A stretch of DNA of 64,000 nucleotides from Actinomadura atramentaria DSM 43919 (GCF_000381885.1 NZ_KB907208.1:248001-312000); one strand, 5' to 3'; shown: positions 44,081 through 53,328, numbered from the stretch's first letter. The notes: a model not told the origin generated them from the letters alone. A program made the numbers and translations.

Positions 44081-45211
44081 TCAGCCCTTCCGGCGGACGG
44101 TCCGCCGGGTCAGCCGCCGCGCCGCCAGGTCCTCGCACAGCCGCTCGTAGGCCGCCGCGACGTCGTCCCACACGTATCGCTCCGCCGCGCGGTCGCGCGC
44201 CGCGACGCCGCGTTTGGCCGCGCCGTCCGGGTCCGCCTCGGCGGCCTCGATCTCGCGCGCCAGGGACTCGGCGTCGCCGAAGAACCGGCCCGCCTCCTCG
44301 CCCAGCACCTCCCGGTTGAAGTTCACGTCGTAGGCGACGACGGGCGCGCCCGCGCCCATCGCACGCAGCAGCGACGGGTTCGTGCCGCCCACCGAGTGGC
44401 CGTGCAGGTAGGTGAGCGCGCCCGCGTAGAAGGCGTCGAGAAGGTCCTGGTCCCAGACGCTGCCGAGGAACGTGATGCGCGGATCGTCGCCCGCGAGCGC
44501 CTTCACCCTGTCGGTGTACTCGTCGGCGTAGGGGGCCGCGCCGACGACGACGAGCGGCAGCTCCGCCCCGCTGCGCCGGTACCCCTCCACCTTGAGGTGC
44601 AGATGGTTCTCCGGCTCGAAGCGCGCGACGACCAGGTGGAAGCCGCGCGGCCGGTAACCGGCTTCGGCCAGTTTCGCCGTGTCGGGCTCGCGCAGGATCG
44701 GGGCGCCGTACGGGATGAACACCGAGTTCGCGTCGAACCGCTCGCGGTAGTAGTCCTGGATGCCGGTGGCGTCGGCGATGAGGGCGTCCGACCAGCGCAC
44801 GGCGAGCGACTCGGCCGTCTGGTAGTACCGCTGGCCCGCGCCGCTCCACTTCGTGCGCTTCCACTCCAGGCCGTCCACGTGCGTCGCGACGGGAATCCGC
44901 AGCGTGCGCAGCACCGGCAGCAGCGGCGCGTTCGCGGCGTTGAAGACGATCGCGGCGTCCGGTCGGCGGAACGCCGCGTGCAGCACCGACAGGCCCGTGT
45001 GGCTCAGCGTCTCGGCGACCTTCCGGCGCACGGCGGGCAGGTGGACGAGCCGCATCCCCAGGTACTCGCGCTCCGGGTGGCGCTCGCCCCGGCAGTAGAC
45101 CGTCACCCGGTGACCGCCTGCGGCCAGCCGCCGCCCGATCTCCTCGACCGCGGTCTCGAATCCGCCGTAACGTGCCGGAACCCCGCGAGTCCCTATCATG
45201 GCGATGCGCAC
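44081..45211 (-). CDS. GT4 family glycosyltransferase with DUF1972 N-terminal domain
   Basis: 376 aa from GTG 45211, with AGGGGG upstream. The N-terminus RIAMIGTRGVPARYGGFETAVEEIG is the DUF1972 signature found in rhamnosyl- and galactosyltransferases of polysaccharide clusters. The C-terminal GT-B half has VVVGAAPYADEYTDRV, ITFLGSVWDQDLLDAFYAGALTYLHGHSVGGTNPSLLRAMGAG (the E/S-x-x-N donor-site region, near residues 265-305), and VVAYDVNFNREVLGEEAGRFF. A nucleotide sugar, plausibly dTDP-rhamnose from the rml genes, would be the donor. Divergent from the next GT4 gene, with a 153-bp shared promoter region. Confidence 0.88.
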   Translation of the reverse strand: MRIAMIGTRGVPARYGGFETAVEEIGRRLAAGGHRVTVYCRGERHPEREYLGMRLVHLPAVRRKVAETLSHTGLSVLHAAFRRPDAAIVFNAANAPLLPVLRTLRIPVATHVDGLEWKRTKWSGAGQRYYQTAESLAVRWSDALIADATGIQDYYRERFDANSVFIPYGAPILREPDTAKLAEAGYRPRGFHLVVARFEPENHLHLKVEGYRRSGAELPLVVVGAAPYADEYTDRVKALAGDDPRITFLGSVWDQDLLDAFYAGALTYLHGHSVGGTNPSLLRAMGAGAPVVAYDVNFNREVLGEEAGRFFGDAESLAREIEAAEADPDGAAKRGVAARDRAAERYVWDDVAAAYERLCEDLAARRLTRRTVRRKG

Positions 45212-45364
45212 CGAGGCCCCCTGTTGCGTTGTTCGTCTGCTGTCGGACTCAGCACAGGCTAGGGGCTCCCGAAGCACTGCGTCTCGGCCGCAATCGGGAG
45301 TTAATCTAAGGACCGCGCGAAACTGGTATCCAAGAGACGGATCGCCAGGAGAACAGGGGGCGCC

Positions 45365-46513
45365 GTGGAGGACCGAGATCCGAGACCGTGCGTGGTGCTG
45401 GCCCACCCGTCACCCGACCTCTACGGCTCCGACCGGATGCTGATCGAGTCGGTCCGGGCGCTGGCGCCGCACTGGCGGGTCCTCGTCACGCTGCCCGCCG
45501 ACGGACCGCTCGCCCCGGTCCTGCGCGACGCGGGGGCCGAGGTCGTCCTCCTCGACGTCCCGGTGCTGCGCAAGGCGTACCTGACGCCGGTCGGCCTCCT
45601 GCGGCTGGCCGCCGCCGCGGTGCGGGCGCTGCCCGCCGCCCGGCGGCTCCTGCGCGCCAACCGGGCCGCGGCCGTGTACGTCAACACCGTCACGATCCCG
45701 CTGTGGTTCGTCGCGGCGCGGCTCGCGCGCGTCCCGGCGCTGTGCCACGTCCACGAGGCCGAGGACGGCGTGCCGGGGGTCGTCCGCGCCGCGCTCGGGC
45801 TCCCGCTGCGGCTCGCCCGGTCCGTCGTGGTGAACAGCCGGGCCAGCGCGGCGGCGCTCGGCGGCGCGGGACGCCGGGCGACGATCGTCTACAACGGCGT
45901 CGCCGGGCCGGACGAGGACGTCCCCGACGCCCCCGCCGAACCGCACCGGCCCGCGCGGCTCGTGCTCGTCGGGCGGCTCTCGCCGCGCAAGGGGTCCGAC
46001 ACCGCGGTCGCCGCCGTCCGGCTGCTGCGCGAACGCGGGTACGATGCGTCCTTGACCCTGGTCGGTAGCGTTTTCCCGGGCTACGAGTGGTTCGAGGAGC
46101 GGCTGCGGTCCGAGGCCGGCGACGAGGTCGCGTTCGCCGGGTTCCGCTCGTCGGTGTGGGACTCGTTCGCCGCGGCCGACATCGCGCTCGTCCCCTCCCG
46201 GGTCGAGCCCTTCGGGAACGTGGCCGTCGAGGCCATGCTCGCGGGGCGGCCCGTGGTCGCGAGCGCGACGCAGGGACTCACCGAGATCGTGCGCGACGGC
46301 GACAACGGCGTCCTCGTCCGCCCCGACGACCCGGCCGCCCTCGCCGACGGCGTGGCGCGGCTGCTGGACGACTGGGACGGCGCGCTGGCGATGGCCAAGC
46401 GCGCCCGCGCGGACGCCCGCGACAGGTTCGGCCTGCCGCGCTACCACCGGGAACTGCGCGACGCCGTCGGCGGAATCGCCGGCGCCCCCCACACGAGGAT
46501 GCGGAGCACCTGA
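45365..46513 (+). CDS. GT4 family glycosyltransferase
   Basis: 382 aa from GTG 45365. GT-B fold: N-terminal LAHPSPDLYGSDRMLIESVRALA, acceptor side; HVHEAEDG near 135; C-terminal donor side with RPARLVLVGRLSPRKGSDTAVAA, LVGSVFPGYEWFEERL, FAGFRSSVWDSFAAADIALVPSRVEPFGNVAVEAMLAG (EPFG-x5-EA motif), and ATQGLTEIVRDGDNGVLV. It would extend the lipid-linked repeat. The stop overlaps the Wzz-like gene by one base, so these two and the flippase form one operon. Confidence 0.9.
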   Translation: MEDRDPRPCVVLAHPSPDLYGSDRMLIESVRALAPHWRVLVTLPADGPLAPVLRDAGAEVVLLDVPVLRKAYLTPVGLLRLAAAAVRALPAARRLLRANRAAAVYVNTVTIPLWFVAARLARVPALCHVHEAEDGVPGVVRAALGLPLRLARSVVVNSRASAAALGGAGRRATIVYNGVAGPDEDVPDAPAEPHRPARLVLVGRLSPRKGSDTAVAAVRLLRERGYDASLTLVGSVFPGYEWFEERLRSEAGDEVAFAGFRSSVWDSFAAADIALVPSRVEPFGNVAVEAMLAGRPVVASATQGLTEIVRDGDNGVLVRPDDPAALADGVARLLDDWDGALAMAKRARADARDRFGLPRYHRELRDAVGGIAGAPHTRMRST

Positions 46514-47904
46514 TGACAGCACCGACCTCCGCTCCGGCGACGCCGGAGATCAGTCTGGTCGAGGCCGTGCTGCGGTACCGCCTGATGTCGGTCGGCATCG
46601 TGGTGGCGACCGTGCTGGCCGCCGTCGCCGCCACCCAGATCCTCTTCGGGGGCGCGACCGCGACCGCGCGCTTCGCCGTCACCGACCCGACGAACAACAA
46701 CAACGTCCTGCGGATGGGCGTCGTGTCCGGGCCCGGGTTCGCGACGTTCACCGCGCAGCGCGCCGCGTTCGCGGGCTCCGCGCCGGTCCTGGCCCGCGCG
46801 GCGGCGATCCTGAAGGCCAAGCACGGGGTGGACCTGACGCCGAGCCAGCTCCGCGGCCGGGTGCAGACCTCCACCAAGACCGACGGCGGCGTCGTCGTCG
46901 TGACCGCCAAGGGCGCGAACATGGTCGAGGCCGCCGCCATCGCGAACGCGGCCGTCCAGGCGTACCGCGAGGTCACGGTCTCGACGAACATCGCCCGACT
47001 CGACGACCAGATCAAGAACCTCCAGGCGCTGGAGCGCAAGGCCACGCAGGACATGGAGACCGCGACACCCGGCAGCCGCGCCTACCGGCTCCTGACGGCG
47101 AACCTCGCCAAGCTGCAGAGCGAGGAGAGCGGGCTGCTCACCGCCAAGGGCAAGACCAACGACGGCCTGCAGTTCGTCGACAGCGCCGACCCGACGGCCC
47201 CCGCGCCGAGCAAGCTCCCGCAGAACGGCGTGATCGGCGTCGCGGTCGGCGTGATCCTCGCGTGCGTGGTCGCGTTCCTGCGCGCCTCCGCGCCGGGGCG
47301 GAACAGCCGCAGGGCCACGCCGCGACCTGTCGGCGGTTCGGACCCGGCGACCCCGGCCGACCCGCCGCTCGCGGACCCGCTGCTCGTCGACCCGCCGTCC
47401 GTCGAGCCCCCGCGGCCCGCGCCCCGCCCCGCCCGGCCGGACCGCCGGGGCCGCCGGGCCGCGCCGATGCCCGACCTCGACCCGGACGTGGAGCGGGTGA
47501 TCCAGCGCGCCGCGCACTCGTTCTCCCAGCGCCGCGACGCCGCGGAGTCCGGCACGCGCGAGAGCGGCCCGCAGCGCGTCGAGCCGCGCGTCGAGGCGGT
47601 CGGGGAGGCCGTCGGCGACCTCCCGCGCGCGTCGGGGGAGTCGGCGGTCAACGGTTGGGGTGGCTCGCCCGCCGTGCCCGCCGCCCCCGCCGACGACGAG
47701 ACCGCGCGCGACGACGACGCGAAGACCCCGCCGCGGCTCGGCGGCGACCCGACCAAGACCGCCGAGGACGACTTCTTCCCGCAGCTCCCCGAAGACCAGC
47801 CGCACCACGCGCACGCGGGCCGCCGGTCCCGCGGCAAGCGCGGCGCGCGGACGTCCGGGGCGCACGAGACGCCGAGCCTGATCAAGTTCAACCTGGACTC
47901 GTGA
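46513..47904 (+). CDS. Wzz-like chain-length determinant / polysaccharide co-polymerase
   Basis: 463 aa from ATG 46513. First transmembrane helix about 28-50 (GIVVATVLAAVAATQIL), an extracellular region of about 190 residues including a helical stretch IARLDDQIKNLQALERKAT, and a second helix about 235-255 (GVIGVAVGVILACVVAFL). This is the Wzz architecture, without a fused tyrosine kinase. The C-terminal about 200 residues are Pro/Asp/Arg-rich and disordered and end SLIKFNLDS. Such proteins set polymer length or open export. It overlaps the GT4 gene before and the flippase after. Confidence 0.8.
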   Translation: MTAPTSAPATPEISLVEAVLRYRLMSVGIVVATVLAAVAATQILFGGATATARFAVTDPTNNNNVLRMGVVSGPGFATFTAQRAAFAGSAPVLARAAAILKAKHGVDLTPSQLRGRVQTSTKTDGGVVVVTAKGANMVEAAAIANAAVQAYREVTVSTNIARLDDQIKNLQALERKATQDMETATPGSRAYRLLTANLAKLQSEESGLLTAKGKTNDGLQFVDSADPTAPAPSKLPQNGVIGVAVGVILACVVAFLRASAPGRNSRRATPRPVGGSDPATPADPPLADPLLVDPPSVEPPRPAPRPARPDRRGRRAAPMPDLDPDVERVIQRAAHSFSQRRDAAESGTRESGPQRVEPRVEAVGEAVGDLPRASGESAVNGWGGSPAVPAAPADDETARDDDAKTPPRLGGDPTKTAEDDFFPQLPEDQPHHAHAGRRSRGKRGARTSGAHETPSLIKFNLDS

Positions 47905-49220
47905 GCCGCCGCGACCCCCGCGAGCTCGCCGCGAAGGCCGGGCGGCTGCTCGCCTCGGCCGGGGGCGCGGTCGCCGTCCAGTTCGTGACGGCGGGCGGCA
48001 GCCTCGTCGTGCAGGCCCTCGCCGCGCGCACGCTCGGCGCGGACGGCTACGGCGCGTACGCGCTGTATTTCGCCGTCCTGGTGATGATCACGGCGGTGCA
48101 GACGAGCTTCGTCGGCGACACGCTCACCGTCTTCGACCGGTTCGACCCGAAGGTGCGCGGCGCGCTGGTGCTCGCGGTCGGCGGCACGATGCTCGTCGGC
48201 GCGGCGGTCGGCTCGGCGGTCGTGGCCGCGATGGGGCGGGCGGACCCCGCCGAGGCGGCGGTCTTCGCGCTGCTGGTGGCACTGTGGCTGCTGAACGAGA
48301 CCGGGCGGCGGGTCTTCACGGCGCGCATGGAGTTCTGGCGGCTGACGCTCAACGACGCCTGCTACCTGCTGGTGACGTTGTCCGCGCTCGGCGCGCTGCT
48401 GGGCTTCGGCGCGGACGCGTCGGTGCTGCTCGTCCTCGCGGCGATGTGCGTGGGCTGCGCGGCGTCGATCGTCCTCGCCCGGCTGCGGCTGCCCGCCGAG
48501 GAGTACGCGCTCGCCCCGGTGCGCGGCGCGGCGATCCGCGAGATCGCCGGGTTCGCCTGGTGGCGGTCGGTGCAGGCGGGCATCCGGCCGGGCGCGCTGC
48601 TGGTGGCGCGGCTGATGGTCGCGGGGCTGGCCTCCACGGCGGCGCTCGCCGCCGTGGAGGCGTCCCGGCTGCTGCTCGCGCCCGCGATGACGTTCGTCAA
48701 CGGCGCGGGCTGGTTCCTGCTGGGCGACTTCGCCAAGGCCGAGCGCGCCGGGCGGCCGATGCGGGCCGTCCAGGCGGTGCGGGGCTGCGCGCTGATGGCG
48801 GGCGTCGCGCTGGTGATGAGCGCGGCGGGGATCGCGCTCGGCGGGTTGCTCGGCCCGGTGGTGACGGGCGGGTCGTTCGACATCGACCGGACGGCCCTGT
48901 TCGGCTGGGGCGTCTACGCGGTGTGCTTCGCCTGCACGCTGCCGTTGGCGAGCCTGGCGACGGCGCGCAAGCGGTCGCGGTCGGTGTTCGCGATCCGGGG
49001 CGTGGAGAGCGCCGTGGGGCTGCTGGTGCTGCTGGGCCTGCTCGTGGCGGACGGCGGCAACGCCTCGCTCGTCCCGTACTGCCTGGGCAGTGGCGGGCTG
49101 GTGTCGGCCGCGCTGCTGTGGCGGATGCTGCGCCGCGGCGATCCGGTGGCGGACGCTGCCCCGACCGAGGCGCGTCCGGCGGCGGAGCCCGCCGCCGACG
49201 ACGTGCCCGCCGTGGGCTGA
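47901..49220 (+). CDS. Wzx-like polysaccharide flippase (MOP superfamily)
   Basis: 439 aa from GTG 47901, overlapping the Wzz-like stop. About 12-14 hydrophobic helices. The start has VAVQFVTAGGSLVVQALAARTLGADGYGAYALYFAVL, the usual PST/MurJ-like beginning (G-x-x-x-ARxLGxxxYGxY near residues 25-50). By family it flips undecaprenyl-PP-linked repeat units to the outer face. With the Wzy-like (34718) and Wzz-like (46513) proteins, it completes a Wzx/Wzy-dependent assembly set. The last 30 residues are an Ala/Pro/Glu tail. Confidence 0.85.
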   Translation: MSRRDPRELAAKAGRLLASAGGAVAVQFVTAGGSLVVQALAARTLGADGYGAYALYFAVLVMITAVQTSFVGDTLTVFDRFDPKVRGALVLAVGGTMLVGAAVGSAVVAAMGRADPAEAAVFALLVALWLLNETGRRVFTARMEFWRLTLNDACYLLVTLSALGALLGFGADASVLLVLAAMCVGCAASIVLARLRLPAEEYALAPVRGAAIREIAGFAWWRSVQAGIRPGALLVARLMVAGLASTAALAAVEASRLLLAPAMTFVNGAGWFLLGDFAKAERAGRPMRAVQAVRGCALMAGVALVMSAAGIALGGLLGPVVTGGSFDIDRTALFGWGVYAVCFACTLPLASLATARKRSRSVFAIRGVESAVGLLVLLGLLVADGGNASLVPYCLGSGGLVSAALLWRMLRRGDPVADAAPTEARPAAEPAADDVPAVG

Positions 49221-49230
49221 CCGGACCCGG

Positions 49231-50157
49231 TCAGCCCGTGCGGACCGGGTCCTCGGTGCGGTCCGGGGTCGGGGCGGGGGTGCGGCGGCGGCCCGCCAGC
49301 CAGACGCCCGTCGCGCCCGCGGCGAGGGCGACCAGGGTCCAGGCGAGGGGTGTGACGGCCAGGCCGAACATCTTCAGGGCCGACGCGACCAGCACGAACG
49401 CCAGCACGCGGCGGATCAGCCCGCCCGGCGCGCGCGAGGAGATCTTGGAGCCGAGGTAGACGCCCGGGACCGACCCGACGAGCAGCGCCGCGGTCACGTC
49501 CATCTGGAAGTCGCCGAACAGCAGGTGGCCGAGGGCGGCCGAGAACACCAGCGGGACGGCCTGCAGCAGGTCGGTCCCGACGAGCTGGTTGGCGCGCAGC
49601 GTCGGGTACAGCGCGAGCAGCGCGACGATGATCAGCGACCCGGACCCGACCGAGGTCAGGCCGACGACGAGCCCCCCGACGACGCCGACGAGCAGCGTCG
49701 GAACGGGCCGGATCGCGACCGGCCCGGCGGGCTCGGCGGACTCGGCGGACGAGGACAGCGCGGCGTCCCGGCGCCGCGCCTGAATCCCGCGCACGACGAG
49801 CCCGGCGGCCGCCAGCAGCAGCGCGACGCCCATCGCGACCGAGATGACGTCCTCGACGCCCGACCCGTGCCCGAGCGCGCGGGCGAGCAGCACCCCGCAG
49901 AACGCGGCGGGCACCGACCCGCCGCACAGCCAGCCGACGAGCCGCAGGTCGATGGTCCCCTGCCGGTAGTGGACGAAGCTGCCCACGGGCTTCATGACGG
50001 CCGCGGCGACCAGGTCGCTGGAGACGGCCGCGAGCGGGCTGACGCCGAAGAACGTCACGAGCATCGGCGTCATCAGCGCGCCGCCGCCCATTCCGGTGAG
50101 GCCGACGACGACGGCGACGAGGAACGAGCCCAGCGCCATCGTCCAATCGAAGTCCAT
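49231..50157 (-). CDS. TauE/SafE family transporter (sulfite/sulfonate exporter type)
   Basis: 308 aa from ATG 50157. Two halves of about four helices each. The first half has SFLVAVVVGLTGMGGGALMTPMLV at 10-35 and the second VGVVGGLVVGLTSVGSGSLIIVALL near 158-180, both with the G-x-x-G-x-G-G/S-x-L pattern of TauE/SafE. A loop rich in Ser/Arg separates them. Members move sulfite, sulfoacetate or other organic sulfur anions. It lies 99 nt downstream of the APS-kinase fusion on the same strand, which suggests a shared sulfur role. Confidence 0.88.
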   Translation of the reverse strand: MDFDWTMALGSFLVAVVVGLTGMGGGALMTPMLVTFFGVSPLAAVSSDLVAAAVMKPVGSFVHYRQGTIDLRLVGWLCGGSVPAAFCGVLLARALGHGSGVEDVISVAMGVALLLAAAGLVVRGIQARRRDAALSSSAESAEPAGPVAIRPVPTLLVGVVGGLVVGLTSVGSGSLIIVALLALYPTLRANQLVGTDLLQAVPLVFSAALGHLLFGDFQMDVTAALLVGSVPGVYLGSKISSRAPGGLIRRVLAFVLVASALKMFGLAVTPLAWTLVALAAGATGVWLAGRRRTPAPTPDRTEDPVRTG

Positions 50158-50256
50158 CCGTATGACCTACCAGCTAGCTAGGGAACACCCGCCGACCAGG
50201 GTAGGCGACGCCCCCGCCGACAATCCAGGCGGGCCGGTAGGAAAACCCCGGAAGGG

Positions 50257-51738
50257 TTAGGAAGGTCGCACCCAGCCGCCCTCGACCAGCAGCGACAGCA
50301 CCCGGTCCACGGCCTCGTCTGCGGTCAGGTCGGTGGTGTCGAGGGTCAGCGCGGCGTCGTCCGGGACCTCGTACGGGTCGGACACACCGGTGAACTCCGG
50401 GATGATCCCGGCACGCGCCTTGGCGTACAGGCCCTTGCGGTCCCGCCGCTCGCACTCCGCCAGCGGCGTCGCGACGTGGACGAGCAGGAAGTCGCCCACC
50501 GCCTCGACCATCGAGCGGACCTCCGCGCGCGTCGCCGCGTACGGCGCGATCGGCGCGCAGATCGCCACGCCGCCGTGCCGGGTGACCTCGGCGGCGACGT
50601 ACCCGATCCGGCGGATGTTGAGGTCCCGGTCCGCGCGCGAGAACGTCAGACCCGCCGACAGCAGGCGGCGCACGACGTCGCCGTCCAGCAGCGTCACGTT
50701 GCGGCCGTCGCGTTCCACCAGCGCGTCGGCCAGGCCGCGCGCCACCGTCGACTTGCCCGACCCCGACAGCCCGGTGAAGAACACGGTGAGGCCGCGCAGG
50801 TGCTTGGGCGGCCGGGCGACGGCCAGCTCGGCGGCGACGGCGGGCGGCGTGAACCAGTCGGGGATCGGCTCGCCCCGGTCCAGCAGCTCGCCGAGGCGCT
50901 CGGGCGTCAGCTCGGCCTGGACGTGGTCGGGGTCGATGCGGGCGACGGGCCGCCAGACCTCCACGTCCGCGTCGTAGCCCCACGGCTCGGGGACGACGAC
51001 GGGGATCGCCGTGCCCTCCACGCCCTGCTCCGCGAGCAGGTGCGTCGCGCCGTACGCGGCGGCGACGTGCGAGCGCAGCAGGACGTCGCGGTCCCCGCCC
51101 GGCTCGGTCCCCGGCCGGGGCGGCAGCGGCAGCGGGACGATCCGCGCGCCCTCCGGCAGCTCCCGGCGGACGGCCAGCAGCGCCCGCACCAGCGCCTCGT
51201 CGTGCTCGCCGCCGAGCAGCGGCAGCACCAGCACGGCCGCGCCGAGCTGCTCGGCGACCTGCCGGAGCTGGCCGAGCTGCTTGCGGTGCAGCGGCTCGCG
51301 CGTCGCGACGGCCAGCAGCGGGCCCGCGACGGGCTCCAGCTCGTCGGGCCGCCGCCGCAGCCGGTGGAACGGTCCGTGCGCGGGCGCGCGCAGCGCCTCG
51401 ACGGGCCCCGCGAGCCGCGTCGCGCCGGACGTCGGGTCCTGCCACGACTCGGTGACGGTCAGCACCGCCAGCGGCACCCCCTCGGGGTCCTGCAGGACGA
51501 GCCGCTCGTGCCCGACGAGGTCGGCGGGGACGCCGAGGGTGACCGGCACCGGCCACGGCGTCCCGTCCGCGAGCCGCCCGCCCGCGATGACCATCGCCGC
51601 GTCGAACGCGCCGAGGAACCCGCCGAGCGGCGCGTACGCGCCGGACAGCAGCAGGTCCAGATCGGCCAGCTCCACCGGGTCGGGCGTCCAGGTGGGCAGG
51701 TCGCGCAGCATGTCGGGCAGGCCGGCTTCGGCGGTCAC
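50257..51738 (-). CDS. Fused ATP-sulfurylase-like / adenylylsulfate kinase
   Basis: 493 aa from GTG 51738, with GGAGA upstream. Residues 1-310 follow the ATP-sulfurylase fold (LLLSGAYAPLGGFLGAFDAAMVI is the substrate-domain entry). The nucleotide motif usually written QxRNPxHxxH reads ATREPLHRKQLG here, and the GRDHAGxG loop is not recognisable, so this half may be inactive. Residues about 320-493 are a complete APS kinase: P-loop FTGLSGSGKST, DGDVVRRLLSAGLTFSRADRDLNIRRIGYVA, and a final KGLYAKARAGIIPEFTGVSDPYE block. It phosphorylates APS to PAPS, the sulfate donor. The APS would come from CysDN at 27.7-30.0 kb. Confidence 0.88.
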   Translation of the reverse strand: MTAEAGLPDMLRDLPTWTPDPVELADLDLLLSGAYAPLGGFLGAFDAAMVIAGGRLADGTPWPVPVTLGVPADLVGHERLVLQDPEGVPLAVLTVTESWQDPTSGATRLAGPVEALRAPAHGPFHRLRRRPDELEPVAGPLLAVATREPLHRKQLGQLRQVAEQLGAAVLVLPLLGGEHDEALVRALLAVRRELPEGARIVPLPLPPRPGTEPGGDRDVLLRSHVAAAYGATHLLAEQGVEGTAIPVVVPEPWGYDADVEVWRPVARIDPDHVQAELTPERLGELLDRGEPIPDWFTPPAVAAELAVARPPKHLRGLTVFFTGLSGSGKSTVARGLADALVERDGRNVTLLDGDVVRRLLSAGLTFSRADRDLNIRRIGYVAAEVTRHGGVAICAPIAPYAATRAEVRSMVEAVGDFLLVHVATPLAECERRDRKGLYAKARAGIIPEFTGVSDPYEVPDDAALTLDTTDLTADEAVDRVLSLLVEGGWVRPS

Positions 51739-52093
51739 CGCGTTCTCCGATCCCGTCCGGGCGTGCCGGGCGGTTCCAGGTCGGTATGGGGTTTCGGCAG
51801 AAAAATACCGAGCCGCAGCGGCGGAGCGCACGTCGGGCCGAGCCGCGGCGGGGTCGCGCCGGTCGGCGCCGGGCCGCCGGGTGCCTGGCCGGACACGGTC
51901 CCTCAGGGTAATCGCCCGGATGCGCACCGTCTGCTCTTTTCCCGGTTCTTGGGAGAAGTCGTCCTCTCCCGAGAGGGTCCGGGGCCGTGGAACGTATCGG
52001 GTCGTCCGTTACATGACGTGCGTAAAGAGCTGCTAGCGTACGGTCGATCCACCACCCGGTACAAAGGCGCGCGCGTTGCGGCAAGGGGAGCGC
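51739..52093. promoter_or_regulatory. Divergent region between APS kinase fusion and cytidylyltransferase cassette
   Basis: 355 bp with no supportable gene. CCTCTC-CC-GAGAGG (51963-51976) is a perfect short palindrome. Near 51780-51810, GGTAT and ATACC flank an A-rich stretch that may be the -10 region for the leftward gene. Around 52010-52055 an A/T-richer patch precedes the rightward cassette. Confidence 0.35.
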
Positions 52094-52537
52094 ATGCAAG
52101 GTGTGATCGGCTTTTCGTTCGGTTCGTTCGACCTCTTCCACGTGGGTCACCTCGATCTGCTCCGCCGGGCCGCCGCCCGGTGCGACCGGCTGGTCGTCGG
52201 CGTCCTGGACGACCGGCTCGCCGCCGGTCGGCGGGGCTCCGCGCCGATCGTCCCGCTGATCGAGCGGCTGGAGATCGTCGCCGAGGTCGCCTGCGTCGCC
52301 GAGGCGGTCGCGCTGGCCGACGCCGACCTGCTCGCCGCGCACGCGGCCGTGGGATTCCACGCGGTGTTCGCGGGCGGTCCCGACGCGCCCGTGTCGGCGG
52401 CCGCCGAGCGCGCGCTGTCGGCCGCGGGCGTCCGGGTGGTGCGCTTCGACGATCTCGCCGCGACCGCCAGTCCGGTGCTGCGCTCGGCGCTGGACGGCGG
52501 CGTCGGCGCGGGTGAGGGCAGGAGTTCGGTGGCATGA
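52094..52537 (+). CDS. Cytidylyltransferase-like nucleotidyltransferase (first of cassette)
   Basis: 147 aa from ATG 52094 (TTG 52076 possible); GGGGAG is only 3-4 nt upstream. The N-terminus GVIGFSFGSFDLFHVGHLDLLRRAAARCD carries the HxGH signature (HVGH, about 17-20) of TagD-type cytidylyltransferases. The RYVDEV-like block reads CVAEAV and the C-terminal [ST]-rich CTP motif reads ATASPVLRSAL. These are weaker than in the second copy at 53325. Expected reaction: CTP plus a phospho-alcohol to CDP-alcohol. The stop overlaps the next ATG by 4 nt. Confidence 0.78.
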   Translation: MQGVIGFSFGSFDLFHVGHLDLLRRAAARCDRLVVGVLDDRLAAGRRGSAPIVPLIERLEIVAEVACVAEAVALADADLLAAHAAVGFHAVFAGGPDAPVSAAAERALSAAGVRVVRFDDLAATASPVLRSALDGGVGAGEGRSSVA

Positions 52538-53328
52538 GCGCGCCCGTCCACGAGGAGGACCGCGCCGGCGGCCCCCCGGCCCCGCCGCGGGGCTTCCGCG
52601 CGGCGCTCGCCCGGCTCGCGGGCGCGCAGAAGAGCGCCAAGGGCGCCCCGGCGTACTCGCGGTTCGTCAACCGCAGGCTCGGCCGATTCCTGGCCGCCGC
52701 GTCCTACACCGCCGGGCTGACGCCCAACCAGGTCACCGGGATCAGCGCGTGCTTCACGTTCGCGGGCGTCGCGCTGATCGCCCTGGCCGCCCCCGCGCCG
52801 TGGGTCGGGATCGCGGTGTGCCTAGCGCTCGTCGTCGGCTACGCCTTCGACTCCGCCGACGGGCAGCTCGCCCGGCTCCGCGGCGGCGGCTCGCCCGCCG
52901 GCGAGTACCTGGACCACATGGTCGACAGCCTCAAGATCTCGGCGCTGCACGGCGCGGTGCTGATCTCCTTCTACCGCTTCTTCGACCTCGACCACGCGGC
53001 CTACCTGCTGATCCCGCTCGGGTTCACCGTCGTCGCGGCCGTGATGTTCTTCGGCATGATCCTCAAGGACCTGCTGGCCCGCGCGCACCGCGCCCGGACC
53101 GGCACGGCCGTGCCGCCCGCCGCCGCGCCGTCGACCCTGCGGTCGCTGCTCGTCGTCCCGACCGACTACGGGCTGCTGTGCGCGTCGTTCCTGCTGCTCG
53201 GCTGGCCGAAGGTCTTCCTGCCGGTCTACGCGCTGATCTTCGCGGGGAACCTGCTTTTCCTGCTGGCCGCGTCCGTCAAGTGGTTCCGCGAGGTCGGGGC
53301 GCTCGGGCGGCCGGAGGGCGGCGCGTGA
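52534..53328 (+). CDS. CDP-alcohol phosphatidyltransferase family membrane enzyme
   Basis: 264 aa from ATG 52534. The family motif D-x2-DG-x2-AR-x8-G-x3-D-x3-D is exact: DSADGQLARLRGGGSPAGEY followed by LDHMVD (about 105-130), giving the metal-binding aspartates. Hydrophobic helices lie at about 60-100, 145-180 and 210-255. Such enzymes move a phospho-alcohol from a CDP carrier to a second alcohol, making phospholipids or polyol-phosphate linkages. It sits between two cytidylyltransferases with 4-nt overlaps at both ends, so its CDP substrate is probably made by one or both. Confidence 0.9.
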   Translation: MSAPVHEEDRAGGPPAPPRGFRAALARLAGAQKSAKGAPAYSRFVNRRLGRFLAAASYTAGLTPNQVTGISACFTFAGVALIALAAPAPWVGIAVCLALVVGYAFDSADGQLARLRGGGSPAGEYLDHMVDSLKISALHGAVLISFYRFFDLDHAAYLLIPLGFTVVAAVMFFGMILKDLLARAHRARTGTAVPPAAAPSTLRSLLVVPTDYGLLCASFLLLGWPKVFLPVYALIFAGNLLFLLAASVKWFREVGALGRPEGGA

